A stretch of 64,000 bases of DNA from Streptomyces sp. DH41 (GTDB taxonomy: Bacteria > Actinomycetota > Actinomycetes > Streptomycetales > Streptomycetaceae), in the NCBI RefSeq assembly GCF_029813785.1, contig NZ_JARVKY010000009.1:124001-188000 (forward strand), written 5' to 3'. Shown in pieces: positions 43,060 to 52,563 of this stretch. Each line of letters starts with the position of its first letter. The stretch's first letter is position 1. A program made the position numbers and the translations under genes. The notes under the pieces were generated by a model, which did not search any database, was not told the origin of the DNA, and worked only from the letters and a program-made list of their open reading frames with translations.

Positions 43060-44382
43060 TTGAACCACCCCGCCCCCGAGCAGCCCGTCGACGTCGTGGC
43101 CCGTCTGCGCGCCACCTTCCGCACCGGCCGTACCAAGCCCGTCGAGTGGCGCACCGCACAGCTGCGCCGGCTGCGCGCACTGCTCACGGAGCACGGCCCC
43201 GACCTGGAGGCGGCGCTCCACGCCGACCTCGGCAAGAGTGCCGCCGAGGCCCAGCGCACGGAGATCGGCTTCACCGTGCGCGAGATCGACCACACCCTCG
43301 ACCACCTCACCGACTGGCTGCGCCCCGAGCCCGCCCCCGTCCCGGCGCACCTCGGTGCCGACGCCACGGCCTGGACGCAGTACGACCCCCTCGGTGTCAT
43401 CCTCGTCATCGCCCCCTGGAACTACCCGGCCCAGCTCCTGCTCGCGCCGGTGGTCGGCGCCCTGGCCGCGGGCAACACGGTGGTCGCGAAGCCGAGTGAG
43501 CTGGCCCCGGCCACCTCCGCTGCACTGGCCCGCCTGCTGCCCCAGTATCTGGACACCGAGGCCGTGGCCGTCGTCGAGGGCGGGATCCCCGAGACCACGG
43601 CCCTGCTCGCCGAGCGCTTCGACCACGTCTTCTACACCGGCAACGGCACCGTCGGCCGCATCGTCATGCGCGCCGCCGCCGAGCACCTCACCCCGGTCAC
43701 CCTCGAACTCGGCGGCAAGTCCCCCGCGTTCGTCGACCGCGACGCCGACCTCGACCTCGTCGCCGCCCGGCTGGCCGGCGGCAAGTTCCTCAACGCGGGC
43801 CAGACCTGCGTGGCCCCCGACTACGTGCTCACCGATCCGGAGACCGCCGCCGCCCTGGAACCGGCGCTGGTCCGCGCCGTCGAGGGTTTGTACGGCGCCG
43901 ACCCGGCGCGGTCGGCGGAGTACGCGCGGATCGTCAACGAGCGCCACTTCGACCGGCTGACCGGCCTGTTGGACTCCGGCCGGGTGGTCGTCGGCGGCGG
44001 CAGCGACCGTACGCGGAAGTACATCGCGCCGACCGTGCTCGCCGACGTGGCGCCCGAGGCGCCGGTGATGCGCGAGGAGATCTTCGGCCCGATCCTGCCG
44101 ATCGTCACCGTGCCGGGCTTGGGCGAGGCGATCGATTTCGTCAACGACCGCGACAAGCCGCTGGCCCTCTACGTCTTCAGCGAGTCCGACACGACCCGGG
44201 AGCGGTTCGCCGCCGAGACATCCTCCGGCGGCCTCGGCCACGGGCTGCCGCTCGCCCATCTCACCGTCTCCGACCTGCCCTTCGGCGGAGTGGGGGAGAG
44301 CGGCATGGGCAGTTACCACGGTCGCTACTCCATCGAGACGTTCAGCCACCGCAAGGCGGTCCTGAAGAAGCCGCTGAACTGA
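43060..44382 (+). CDS. Aldehyde dehydrogenase (class 3-like)
   Basis: 440 residues, the compact length of class 3/coniferyl-type ALDHs. The NAD site shows APWNYPAQLLLAPVVGALAAGNTVVAKPSE; catalytic Glu is in TLELGGKSPAFV and Cys in NAGQTCVAPDYV. It oxidises aldehydes to acids with NAD(P); the substrate is unknown. The start is taken as TTG at 43060 with GCGAGG about 7 bases upstream; the longer frame adds 35 Ser/Arg/Ala residues not found in the family. A terminator follows. Confidence 0.92.
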   Translation: MNHPAPEQPVDVVARLRATFRTGRTKPVEWRTAQLRRLRALLTEHGPDLEAALHADLGKSAAEAQRTEIGFTVREIDHTLDHLTDWLRPEPAPVPAHLGADATAWTQYDPLGVILVIAPWNYPAQLLLAPVVGALAAGNTVVAKPSELAPATSAALARLLPQYLDTEAVAVVEGGIPETTALLAERFDHVFYTGNGTVGRIVMRAAAEHLTPVTLELGGKSPAFVDRDADLDLVAARLAGGKFLNAGQTCVAPDYVLTDPETAAALEPALVRAVEGLYGADPARSAEYARIVNERHFDRLTGLLDSGRVVVGGGSDRTRKYIAPTVLADVAPEAPVMREEIFGPILPIVTVPGLGEAIDFVNDRDKPLALYVFSESDTTRERFAAETSSGGLGHGLPLAHLTVSDLPFGGVGESGMGSYHGRYSIETFSHRKAVLKKPLN

Positions 44383-44401
44383 GCGGCCGACCGTTCCACG
44401 C

Positions 44402-44428
44402 CAACCCGGCCGCAAACCGGCCGGGTTG
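44402..44428 (+). terminator. Terminator after the aldehyde dehydrogenase gene
   Basis: A perfect 11-bp stem (44402-44412 with 44418-44428) and 5-base loop, 19 bases after the stop and directly before the chitinase promoter region. Confidence 0.8.
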
Positions 44429-44429
44429 A

Positions 44430-44462
44430 ACTGGTCTACACCCTTGACTGGTACATACCAAC
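44430..44462. promoter_or_regulatory. Two degenerate DasR-like repeats before the GH19 chitinase
   Basis: ACTGGTCTACACCC (44430-44443) and ACTGGTACATACCA (44447-44460) form a 17-bp direct repeat. Each matches the left half of the dre consensus well and the right half less well. Direct repeats of this kind are known in Streptomyces chitinase promoters. TTGACT at 44444-44449 may be a -35 box. Confidence 0.55.
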
Positions 44463-44603
44463 GCGGTTGAGTATGCCTCCCCACCCCCCCACCACGGCCG
44501 CCCCGCACGCCGTGGCCGGTCCGACCGGCACGCGCGCACAAGGCTCCGCTCCGCCCCACCCCTGTGACGGGAGCGGCCGTGCTCCGCCGAAGGAGGCAGA
44601 TCC

Positions 44604-45494
44604 GTGTCGAGGCGCCGTATATCCGCCCTGGTGACCGTACTCGCCCTCGCGGGAGCCGTGCCCGTGCTCCTGCCCGCCACCGAGGCGTCCGCCGCCTCGT
44701 GCGCCGGCTACCCGGCCTGGTCGGCCGACGCGAACTACAACACCGGCGACATCGTCCGCTACACCGACGGCAAGGCCTACCGGGCCGAGCACGCCAACCC
44801 GGGCTACGACCCGCTCATCAGCACCTGGTACTGGGAGCCGTACGCCTGCGACGGCGGCTCGGAGACTCCCGTCGGCAACTTCGTCGTGTCCGAGGCCCAG
44901 TTCAACCAGATGTTCCCGGGCAGAAACTCCTTCTACACCTACAGCGGTCTGACCGCCGCGCTCGGCGCCTACCCCGGCTTCGCCAACACCGGCAGCGACA
45001 CCACCAAGAAGCAGGAGGCCGCGGCCTTCCTCGCCAACGTCAGCCACGAGACCGGCGGACTCGTCCACATCGTCGAGCAGAACACCGCCAACTACCCCCA
45101 CTACTGCGACTGGAACCAGCCCTACGGCTGCCCGGCCGGCCAGGCCGCCTACTACGGGCGCGGCCCGATCCAGCTCAGCTGGAACTTCAACTACAAGGCC
45201 GCGGGCGACGCGCTCGGCATCGACCTGCTGAACAACCCCTGGCTGGTGCAGAACGACGCGGCCGTCGCCTGGAAGACCGCCCTGTGGTACTGGAACACCC
45301 AGTCCGGGCCGGGCAGCATGACCGGGCACAACGCCATGGTGAACGGCGCCGGCTTCGGCCAGACGATCCGCTCCATCAACGGCTCCCTGGAGTGCGACGG
45401 CAAGAACCCGGCGCAGGTGCAGAGCCGTGTCACCAAGTACCAGCAGTTCAGCCAGATCCTCGGCGTCTCACCCGGCGGCAACCTCTACTGCTGA
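44604..45494 (+). CDS. Secreted GH19 chitinase with N-terminal chitin-binding module
   Basis: 296 residues: signal peptide ending TEASAA, a CBM5/12 module (about 31-85, YPAWSADANYNTGDIVRY and WYWEPYAC), a short linker, and a bacterial-type GH19 catalytic domain (about 92-296). The two catalytic Glu residues are in NVSHETGGL and nine residues later in HIVEQN, the spacing of Streptomyces ChiF/ChiG enzymes. It is an endochitinase acting outside the cell, with the LPMO at 3.7 kb as likely partner. AGGAGG lies 7 bases before the GTG start. It resembles chi19F by remembered location; DasR-like repeats precede it. Confidence 0.94.
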   Translation: MSRRRISALVTVLALAGAVPVLLPATEASAASCAGYPAWSADANYNTGDIVRYTDGKAYRAEHANPGYDPLISTWYWEPYACDGGSETPVGNFVVSEAQFNQMFPGRNSFYTYSGLTAALGAYPGFANTGSDTTKKQEAAAFLANVSHETGGLVHIVEQNTANYPHYCDWNQPYGCPAGQAAYYGRGPIQLSWNFNYKAAGDALGIDLLNNPWLVQNDAAVAWKTALWYWNTQSGPGSMTGHNAMVNGAGFGQTIRSINGSLECDGKNPAQVQSRVTKYQQFSQILGVSPGGNLYC

Positions 45495-45524
45495 GCCGCG
45501 CGGGGTGTGTGCGAAACTCCGCCG

Positions 45525-46424
45525 ATGACCTCGGAGACGATCACCGCGGAGTCCGCGGGCACCTGGCACCTCGGCGACCTGCCCGTCCGCCGCGTCGGCT
45601 TCGGCGCGATGCGGCTGACGGGCAGCGCCGCCTTCCACCTCGGTGCGCCGAGCGACCGGGAGCGGTCCCTCGCCGTACTGCGCCGGGCGGTCGAACTCGG
45701 CGTCAACCACATCGACACCGCCGCCTTCTACTTCTCGTCCCTGCGCTCCGCCAACGAACTGATCAACAGCGCGCTGGCTCCCTACGCCGACGACCTGGTG
45801 ATCGTCACCAAGGTCGGCCCGTACCGCGACTGGTCGGGGGAGTGGGGCACCTCCGCCCGGCCCGAGGACCTGCGGGCCCACGTCGAGGAGAACCTGCGCC
45901 AACTCGGCCGGGACCATCTCGACGTCGTCTACCTGCGCCGCATGCGGCAGGACTCGATCGCCGACCATTTCGGCGCCCTCGCCGAACTGCGCGAGGCCGG
46001 CCTGATCCGCCACCTCGGCATCTCCGACGTGGAGCCCCGGCACCTCGCCGAGGCCCAGGCCATCGCGCCCGTGGTCTCGGTCCAGAACCGGTACGGCCTC
46101 GGCTTCCACGACCCCGCCACCGACGAACTCCTCGCCCTGTGCCGTGCGCAGGGCATCGCTTTCGTGCCGTTCTACGCCATCGCCGGCGAGGCCGGGCCGC
46201 AGGGCGCCGGCACGGCCCACGAGGACGAGGTCCGCGCGGTCGCCCGGGCGTACGGCGCGAGCCCCGCGCAGGTGCGGATCGCCTGGACCCTGCACCAGGG
46301 CCCGAACGTCCTGGCCATTCCCGGTACAGGCAACCCCGGCCATCTCGCCGAGAACGTCGCGGCGGGCGCCCTCCGCCTCACCGACGAGGACCTGGCGCGA
46401 CTCGACCGCGCCCGGACGCGCTGA
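45525..46424 (+). CDS. Aldo/keto reductase
   Basis: 299 residues, TIM-barrel aldo/keto reductase: RRVGFGAMRLTG, then VNHIDTAAFYFS with catalytic Asp and Tyr, IVTKVGPY with Lys, and the NADPH-binding end IPGTGNPGHLAENVAAG. It reduces small carbonyls; the substrate is unknown. The ATG at 45525 has GAAACT 7 bases upstream and no Shine-Dalgarno, suggesting a leaderless mRNA. It lies 30 bases after the chitinase, but its own start suggests separate control. Confidence 0.9.
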   Translation: MTSETITAESAGTWHLGDLPVRRVGFGAMRLTGSAAFHLGAPSDRERSLAVLRRAVELGVNHIDTAAFYFSSLRSANELINSALAPYADDLVIVTKVGPYRDWSGEWGTSARPEDLRAHVEENLRQLGRDHLDVVYLRRMRQDSIADHFGALAELREAGLIRHLGISDVEPRHLAEAQAIAPVVSVQNRYGLGFHDPATDELLALCRAQGIAFVPFYAIAGEAGPQGAGTAHEDEVRAVARAYGASPAQVRIAWTLHQGPNVLAIPGTGNPGHLAENVAAGALRLTDEDLARLDRARTR

Positions 46425-46529
46425 CCCGCCCGCCCGGCGGCTCGCGCTCCCCGGCACGGACCGAGGCGTGCCCACGGCCGGAGACGCCGGACGGGCCGAG
46501 GCGTACCCCACGGGCCGGGCCCACGCGCG

Positions 46530-46988
46530 CTACACGGTCCACACCCCGTCCCGCATGAGGTGCCGCTCCTTGAGCTCATGCACCTCGTGCCACGCCTGCA
46601 CCGCGAGCGGACGCACCCGGAACCAGGCGTAGGAGGCGCTGTCCTCGCGCGGGTCCCAGCCGGTCTTCGCGAGGAACGCCTCGGCCGCCGCGGCCGGCGC
46701 CTCCCGCGGTCCGAACGTCTCGACCTCGCCGTCGATCAGGGCGACGTCCCGCGTGTGCCCGAAGGCCAGCCGGGCCCGGGCACCGTCACGCAGGTTGCGG
46801 CCGGTCGGGTTGGTGAGCCGCGTGCACAGCCAGACCGACTCCCCGTGCCACACGAACCACAGCGGAACCATGCAGGGCAGGCCGTCGGCGTCCGCCGTGG
46901 CCACCCAGATGTCCTCCTCCCGCTCCAGGCGGTCCAGCACGTCCTGCTTGCGTCGCCCGGGCTCACGCGGCGGTGCGGTGATCTTCAT
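46530..46988 (-). CDS. Pyridoxamine 5'-phosphate oxidase-fold flavin/F420 protein
   Basis: 152 residues in the split-barrel PPOX family: EEDIWVATADADGLPCMVPLWFV, then VWLCTRLTNPTGRNLRDGARARLAFG and the C-terminal WFRVRPLAVQAWHEV. Such proteins bind FMN or F420 and reduce small molecules; the exact reaction is unknown. The start has TACCGT about 7 bases upstream, as in leaderless transcripts. It is divergent from the VOC gene. Confidence 0.85.
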   Translation of the reverse strand: MKITAPPREPGRRKQDVLDRLEREEDIWVATADADGLPCMVPLWFVWHGESVWLCTRLTNPTGRNLRDGARARLAFGHTRDVALIDGEVETFGPREAPAAAAEAFLAKTGWDPREDSASYAWFRVRPLAVQAWHEVHELKERHLMRDGVWTV

Positions 46989-47060
46989 ATCCGTGACGGT
47001 AGTGGACGGGCGGCGCTCGCACCTCGGGCCCCGGACGTAGGACCGGAGACCGGCACGGCA

Positions 47061-47088
47061 TTGTGCGGAGAGCAGTTTTACGTATAAC
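47061..47088 (+). promoter_or_regulatory. Promoter and palindromic operator before the VOC gene
   Basis: TTGTGC (47061-47066) and TATAAC (47083-47088) are 16 bp apart. The pseudo-palindrome GTTTTACGTATAAC (47075-47088, core TACGTA) overlaps the -10, like a TetR or MarR site. Confidence 0.5.
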
Positions 47089-47122
47089 CTCTCCCGTCAA
47101 TCGCCCGTCCCGAAAGGCCCCG

Positions 47123-47518
47123 ATGACACGCATCGCCCTGGTCGCCCTCGTCGTCGACGACTACGACGAGGCGATCCGCTTCTACACCGAGGCCCTCGGA
47201 TTCCGCCTCGCCGAGGACACGCCCCGGCCCGACGGTTCCCGCTGGGTCGTCGTCGAACCCGGTGGCGCGGCACAGGGCACCGCCCTGCTGCTGGCCCGCG
47301 CCAGGGGAGAGGCCCAGCGCTCCCGGATCGGCGACCAGACGGGCGGGCGCGTCGGCTTCTTCCTGTACACCGACGACTTCGCCCGCGACCACGCCCGTAT
47401 GACGGACGCGGGTGTGACCTTCCTGGAGGAGCCCCGGCACGAGCCCTACGGTTCGGTCGTCGTCTTCCAGGACCTGTACGGCAACCGCTGGGACCTGCTC
47501 CAGCCCGCCGACTCCTGA
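47123..47518 (+). CDS. VOC-family (glyoxalase/bleomycin-resistance fold) protein
   Basis: 131 residues, one VOC module pair: IALVALVVDDYDEAIRFYTEALGF, then FFLYTDDFARDHARMTDAGVTF and VVFQDLYGNRWDLLQ with the terminal metal-type Glu position occupied by Asp. Members bind metals and act as lyases, dioxygenases or drug binders. The role here is unknown. The start at 47123 follows GAAAGG. A promoter with a palindromic operator lies upstream. Confidence 0.88.
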   Translation: MTRIALVALVVDDYDEAIRFYTEALGFRLAEDTPRPDGSRWVVVEPGGAAQGTALLLARARGEAQRSRIGDQTGGRVGFFLYTDDFARDHARMTDAGVTFLEEPRHEPYGSVVVFQDLYGNRWDLLQPADS

Positions 47519-47569
47519 CCCAACCTGCCCCGCATCCTTGCCCAACGACCCGCCGAGGAACGACCGCAC

Positions 47570-48649
47570 ATGCCATCTACGCGCATAGACACCGAGACCC
47601 TCCGCCGCCTCCCCAAGGCGGTACTGCACGACCACCTCGACGGCGGCCTGCGCCCCGCGACCGTGGTGGAGCTGGCGGAGACCGTCGGCCACACCCTGCC
47701 CACCACCGACCCCGCCGAGCTGGCCGCCTGGTACTACGAGGCCGCCAACTCCGGGGACCTGGTGCGCTACATCGCCACCTTCGAACACACCCTCGCGGTG
47801 ATGCAGAACCGCGAGGGCCTGCTGCGCACCGCCGAGGAGTACGTCCTCGACCTCGCCGCCGACGGTGTGGTCTACGGCGAGGTCCGCTACGCCCCCGAGC
47901 TGATGACCAGCGGCGGACTGACCCTCGCCGAGGTCGTCGAGACCGTCCAGGAGGGCCTGGCCGCCGGCATGGCCAGGGCGGCGGCAGCGGGCACGCCGGT
48001 CCGCGTCGGAACCCTGCTCTGCGGCATGCGGATGTTCGACCGCACCCGGGAGACCGCCGACCTCGCGGTGGCCTTCCGGGACGCCGGTGTCGTGGGTTTC
48101 GACATCGCGGGCGCCGAGGACGGCTTCCCGCCCGCCGACCACCTCGACGCCTTCGAACACCTGCGCCGCGAGAACGTGCCCTTCACCATCCACGCCGGCG
48201 AGGCGCACGGGCTGCCCAGCATCCACCAGGCGCTCCAGGTGTGCGGCGCCCAGCGCATCGGTCACGGCGTGCGCATCACGGACGACATCCCGGACCTCGC
48301 GGCGGGCAAGCTCGGCCGCCTCGCCGGCTGGGTCCGCGACCGGCGGATCGCCCTGGAGATGTGCCCGACCTCCAACCTCCAGACGGGCGCCGCGACCTCG
48401 ATCGCCGAGCACCCCATCACCGCGCTCAAGGACCTCGGCTTCCGCGTCACGCTCAACACCGACAACCGCCTCGTCTCCGGCACGACGATGACCCGCGAGA
48501 TGTCCCTGCTGGTCGAGCAGGCGGGCTGGACGGCCGAGGACCTGCGCACGGTCACGGTGAACGCGGTGAAGAGCGCCTTCATCCCCTTCGACGAGCGCAG
48601 GGCCCTGATCGAGGACGTGATCCTGCCGGGTTACGAAGCGGCGCTCTGA
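47570..48649 (+). CDS. add: Adenosine deaminase
   Basis: 359 residues. The zinc and catalytic motifs are complete: HDHLDGGLRP near residue 20, HAGEAHG (His and catalytic Glu), RIGHGVRI, and TLNTDNRLVS with the zinc Asp. It converts adenosine or deoxyadenosine to inosine in purine salvage. A CCGAGGAACGA lies before the ATG. It may form an operon with the VOC gene 51 bases upstream. Its last 19 bp overlap the convergent DinB-type gene. Confidence 0.95.
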   Translation: MPSTRIDTETLRRLPKAVLHDHLDGGLRPATVVELAETVGHTLPTTDPAELAAWYYEAANSGDLVRYIATFEHTLAVMQNREGLLRTAEEYVLDLAADGVVYGEVRYAPELMTSGGLTLAEVVETVQEGLAAGMARAAAAGTPVRVGTLLCGMRMFDRTRETADLAVAFRDAGVVGFDIAGAEDGFPPADHLDAFEHLRRENVPFTIHAGEAHGLPSIHQALQVCGAQRIGHGVRITDDIPDLAAGKLGRLAGWVRDRRIALEMCPTSNLQTGAATSIAEHPITALKDLGFRVTLNTDNRLVSGTTMTREMSLLVEQAGWTAEDLRTVTVNAVKSAFIPFDERRALIEDVILPGYEAAL

Positions 48650-49146
48650 ACGAGTCCGCGCGCGTAGGCGGCCTGTCCGACGTGCTGGAGATCGTCGGAC
48701 AGGACGCTCACCAGCCGGGCGCCGAGGGTGACCGGCGGGTCCCAGTCCTCGTCCACGATCCGTTCCAGGTCCCCCGCGGTCAGGGAGCGCAGGGCGCCGA
48801 GCGTCTGCTCGTGCACGGCGTCGTGGTAGCCGGTCAGCAGGTCGGCCGAGTCGACCCGCACCTTCGCGACCTCCGCGGAGCTGTGGCCGTACCCGGTGTC
48901 GTGGCGGGGCAGACCGAGGGCGAAGCGTTTCTCCCACTCGCCGGTCAGCCACACCTGGTCGAGCCCGAAGGCGTCCGCGACGTGGTCGTCCTGGACGCGG
49001 GTGAGGTGCCAGACGAGCCAGGAGACGGAGTTGGCGTCGTCGGCGGGACGGGCGTTCAGGGCGTCGGGGTCGAGGCCCTCGACGGCGGCGTGGACTTCTT
49101 CCTGGATGCGGCCGTAGCCCTCGATGAGAATGTCCTTTGCGTGCAT
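48631..49146 (-). CDS. DinB/DUF664-family metal-binding protein
   Basis: 171 residues of the four-helix DinB fold: SWLVWHLTRVQDDHVAD and SDDLQHVGQAAYARG supply the three His that bind metal. In actinobacteria the family includes mycothiol-dependent transferases, so a thiol-transfer role is possible but not shown. The ATG at 49146 is preferred, being close to the family start. It overlaps adenosine deaminase tail to tail. Confidence 0.85.
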   Translation of the reverse strand: MHAKDILIEGYGRIQEEVHAAVEGLDPDALNARPADDANSVSWLVWHLTRVQDDHVADAFGLDQVWLTGEWEKRFALGLPRHDTGYGHSSAEVAKVRVDSADLLTGYHDAVHEQTLGALRSLTAGDLERIVDEDWDPPVTLGARLVSVLSDDLQHVGQAAYARGLVQSAAS

Positions 49147-49171
49147 AGGTCCACCATCGCGCACTCCTTCC

Positions 49172-50056
49172 TCACGCGCTTCCCGTTTCCAGCAGCCCCA
49201 TCAGTGCCCGCGCCGCAGGGCTGGTGGCCTCGGCCGGTGGCAGCAGCGCGATGGTCTCGTACGCCGTGTCGTCGGTGTCCTTCAGCGGCAGTGAGGTGAG
49301 GGAGGCCCGCTTGTGCCGGAAATGGCGCGGCACGACCGCGATGCCGAGGTTTTCGTCGAGCAGGTCGAGCAGACCGTGTACGTCGTTCACCTCCAGCGCG
49401 ACGGTCCGCCGTACGCCCGCCTCGGCGAAGGCGGTGTCGGTGACGCGGCGCGGGCCCCAGTCCGGGTGGAAGTCGACGAAGACCTCGTCGGCGAGATCGC
49501 GCGGGGTCAGCACCGCGCCGACCGTCGCGAGGCGGTGGCCGGGATGACAGAGGACGGTCATCGGCTCACCGGCCAGCGAGACCGAGCGCAGCTGGTCCGT
49601 GTCCGCCTGCGTCCGGTAGGCGAAGGCCAGGTCGAGCCGCCCGGCCGCGACCTCCTCCGCCAGCTCGCCCGAGCCCGCCTGCCGCAACCGGATCTCCACG
49701 TCCGGATGCTCCCTGCGGAACGCGGCCAGCAGGCCGGCCACCGGTACCCCGGCAATGCACTGCTCGGTGCCCAGCGACAGCGTGCCGCGCAGCACGCCCT
49801 GCACCGCGGCGACCGCCTCGTGCGCCGAACGCACCTGGGCGAGGATCCGCTCCGCCTCGCCCAGCAGGGCCCGCCCGGCCTCCGTCAGCGTCACCCGGCG
49901 GGTCGTGCGTACGAACAACGGCGCCCGCAGCTCCCGCTCCAGCGCCCGGATGGACGCCGACAGGCCGGACTGGGAGACCAGCAGCCGTTCCGCCGCGCGG
50001 GTGAAGTGCTGGTCCTCGGCGACCGCGACGAAGTGCTGGAGATGACGCAGTTCCAT
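49172..50056 (-). CDS. LysR-family transcriptional regulator
   Basis: 294 residues. The N-terminal winged helix (MELRHLQHFVAVAEDQHFTRAAERL, then SQSGLSASIRALE) is followed by the ligand-binding domain from about residue 90. LysR proteins usually control a divergent neighbour; here that is the aldo/keto reductase at 50.2 kb, and an AATCC-N4-GGATT repeat sits between them. The ATG at 50056 starts the family domain at once. Confidence 0.93.
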   Translation of the reverse strand: MELRHLQHFVAVAEDQHFTRAAERLLVSQSGLSASIRALERELRAPLFVRTTRRVTLTEAGRALLGEAERILAQVRSAHEAVAAVQGVLRGTLSLGTEQCIAGVPVAGLLAAFRREHPDVEIRLRQAGSGELAEEVAAGRLDLAFAYRTQADTDQLRSVSLAGEPMTVLCHPGHRLATVGAVLTPRDLADEVFVDFHPDWGPRRVTDTAFAEAGVRRTVALEVNDVHGLLDLLDENLGIAVVPRHFRHKRASLTSLPLKDTDDTAYETIALLPPAEATSPAARALMGLLETGSA

Positions 50057-50077
50057 GACTGAGAAGCGTAGCCGCAC

Positions 50078-50091
50078 AATCCCATCGGATT
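50078..50091. promoter_or_regulatory. Candidate LysR operator
   Basis: AATCC-CATC-GGATT, 21 bases upstream of the LysR start and 94 bases upstream of the reductase start. The position fits autoregulation plus control of the divergent gene. Confidence 0.45.
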
Positions 50092-50185
50092 CTTCTGTTG
50101 GACCACTGCCCGCAGGTCACGACAGAGTGGGACACGGTTCCGCCCAAGCCCCGTACCCCCGGGTGCCAACCCCTCTGGAGTCGCG

Positions 50186-51178
<993 letters not shown>

Positions 51179-51188
51179 TACGCGCCCG

Positions 51189-51225
51189 GACGATCCCGGA
51201 GGCGGTCCGCCCCTCCGGGATCGTC
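51189..51225. terminator. Terminator between the reductase and SnoaL-like genes
   Basis: A perfect 14-bp stem (51189-51202 with 51212-51225) and 9-base loop, 10 bases after the reductase stop, between convergent genes. Confidence 0.85.
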
Positions 51226-51278
51226 GGCGTTCGCGAGGCGTCGGAGGGCGAGCCGAGGACGGAATGCCCGGCGGACCG

Positions 51279-51659
51279 TCACGCCCCCTCGGGCACCCGG
51301 TCCAGGAAGCCGTACACGGCCCGGATCCGTCCCTCGGCGTCCAGCGTGACCACGTCGGATCCGGCCACGGGCGCGGTGCCGTCGGCCTCGCTCACCAGCT
51401 CCCAGGAGAAGCGCGCCGTGTCGTGGTGCCCGTCCACGGCACCCGACAGCCGGAAGACGAAGCCGGGGAACTGCTCGTGCGTCGCCGCGATCACGGCGGA
51501 GATCTGCTCGTGGCCGCGGACGTCGGCGAGGGGATCGGTGTAGCCGCCGTCATTGGTCCAGGCCGCGGCAACCGCCTTGGCCCGGGCGTCCGGTCCTGCG
51601 TTCCAGGCCTCGAAGTAGCGGGCGACGGCATCGTCGTAGCGGCGGGTGGGTGCGGACAT
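51279..51659 (-). CDS. SnoaL-like/NTF2-fold protein
   Basis: 126 residues in the NTF2-like fold: YDDAVARYFEAWNAG, AAAWTNDGGYTDPLADVRGHEQIS and the final beta strands DVVTLDAEGRIRAVYGFLD. SnoaL-type proteins are cyclases, isomerases or ligand binders; the function here is unknown. The ATG at 51659 is chosen because the fold begins there; the 26 extra upstream residues of the longer frame are Arg-rich and unconserved in appearance. Confidence 0.85.
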   Translation of the reverse strand: MSAPTRRYDDAVARYFEAWNAGPDARAKAVAAAWTNDGGYTDPLADVRGHEQISAVIAATHEQFPGFVFRLSGAVDGHHDTARFSWELVSEADGTAPVAGSDVVTLDAEGRIRAVYGFLDRVPEGA

Positions 51660-52058
51660 GGCGATCAGCCTCCGTCGAAGTGGTACGCGCTGGTCAGGGA
51701 CCGGGTCCCGGTCGCGGCGACCCGGTACCGCAACCATGCCCGGACCCGTCGGCGGCGTCGATTACCCCAGAGGTCATGACGCCGGAACCGGGGCGCGAAG
51801 GAGGCGCACCCGAAAGCGTGGAGACGGCGCACCTCGGAGTGCTGACAACGGGGCCGCGAGCCGCAGGGTTTCGGCCACCAACGGCCGTGAATATGCCAGG
51901 AGACTGGCCGGAAATTCATGGTGACAGTGGTTCAGTAGTGAACATACTCACCTCTAGGACGTCTCACACCATGCGACAGCGTCCTCACGCACAGCACACG
52001 CGCCGCACGGACGTCATGCCCGACCGGCAGGCGGGCCGGGCGACGGGGGAGGGGAGCA
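51660..52058. other. 399-base gene-free region before the TTA-containing unknown gene
   Basis: No gene is supported. The 51900-51960 stretch is AT-rich for this genome and contains the inverted repeat GTTCA-GTAG-TGAAC (51930-51943), immediately followed by CATACT (51943-51948), a likely -10 box. An operator overlapping a promoter is the simplest reading, serving the gene at 52059 with a leader of about 100 bases. Confidence 0.45.
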
Positions 52059-52469
52059 GTGCACGACGAGTTCCTGTGCCATGTCACCGCCTACGGCGTC
52101 TGCGACGGCCGGCGTATCGGCGTACCTCTGGGCACCTACCGGGCTCCCACCCTCGCCCTCGCCCTGTGGTGGCTGCGCGACCGCGCCTCCTGGATGGCCG
52201 AGCGGCTGGATCCGCAGCCCGACACCCCGCACTTACCGCGCGGCGCCCTGACACCGGTCGCCGACGACGCCCCCGACGTACCGCGCGTCCTGCGCACCTG
52301 GTGCGCCGACGACGTCCAGCAGGAAATGGTCGCCGACGAGTTGGCGGCGGGGCGCCTGGTGCGGATCGCCACCAGCGACGACACCACCGAGTACGAACTG
52401 ATGGCCGAGTCCGTGGACGCGCTGCGCATGCAGCGGGCCTCCCCGCCCCTCGTCGTCCCCGTCGCCTGA
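52059..52469 (+). CDS. Hypothetical protein with a TTA codon
   Basis: 136 residues, not recognised. The start HDEFLCHVTAYGVCDGRRIGVPLG has two Cys, then a Trp-rich helix (LALALWWLRDRASWMAERL), then acidic segments. GTG at 52059 follows GGGGGAGGGGAGC, a strong ribosome site. Codon 59 (52233-52235) is TTA, so translation should depend on bldA and be late in development. No membrane helix or signal peptide. Likely a lineage-specific Streptomyces gene. Confidence 0.7.
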   Translation: MHDEFLCHVTAYGVCDGRRIGVPLGTYRAPTLALALWWLRDRASWMAERLDPQPDTPHLPRGALTPVADDAPDVPRVLRTWCADDVQQEMVADELAAGRLVRIATSDDTTEYELMAESVDALRMQRASPPLVVPVA

Positions 52470-52563
52470 ACCGCCGGAACACCTGCCGGCGCGTCACCCG
52501 AGTGTCTGCGGTGTGTTCTCCGAGTGTCTGCCGGCGCGCCGCACGGGCGTCTGCCGTGCAGCC

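Noticed and set aside
48430..48480. Adenosine deaminase with Asn instead of the second Asp (NTDN)
   Set aside because: Actinobacterial adenosine deaminases commonly have NTDN, as I recall; the zinc-binding Asp is kept, so this is normal.
52494..52560. CGAGTGTCTGC direct repeats as a mobile-element footprint
   Set aside because: Only two close copies in a short intergenic gap with no flanking duplication or gene; likely chance or local slippage.
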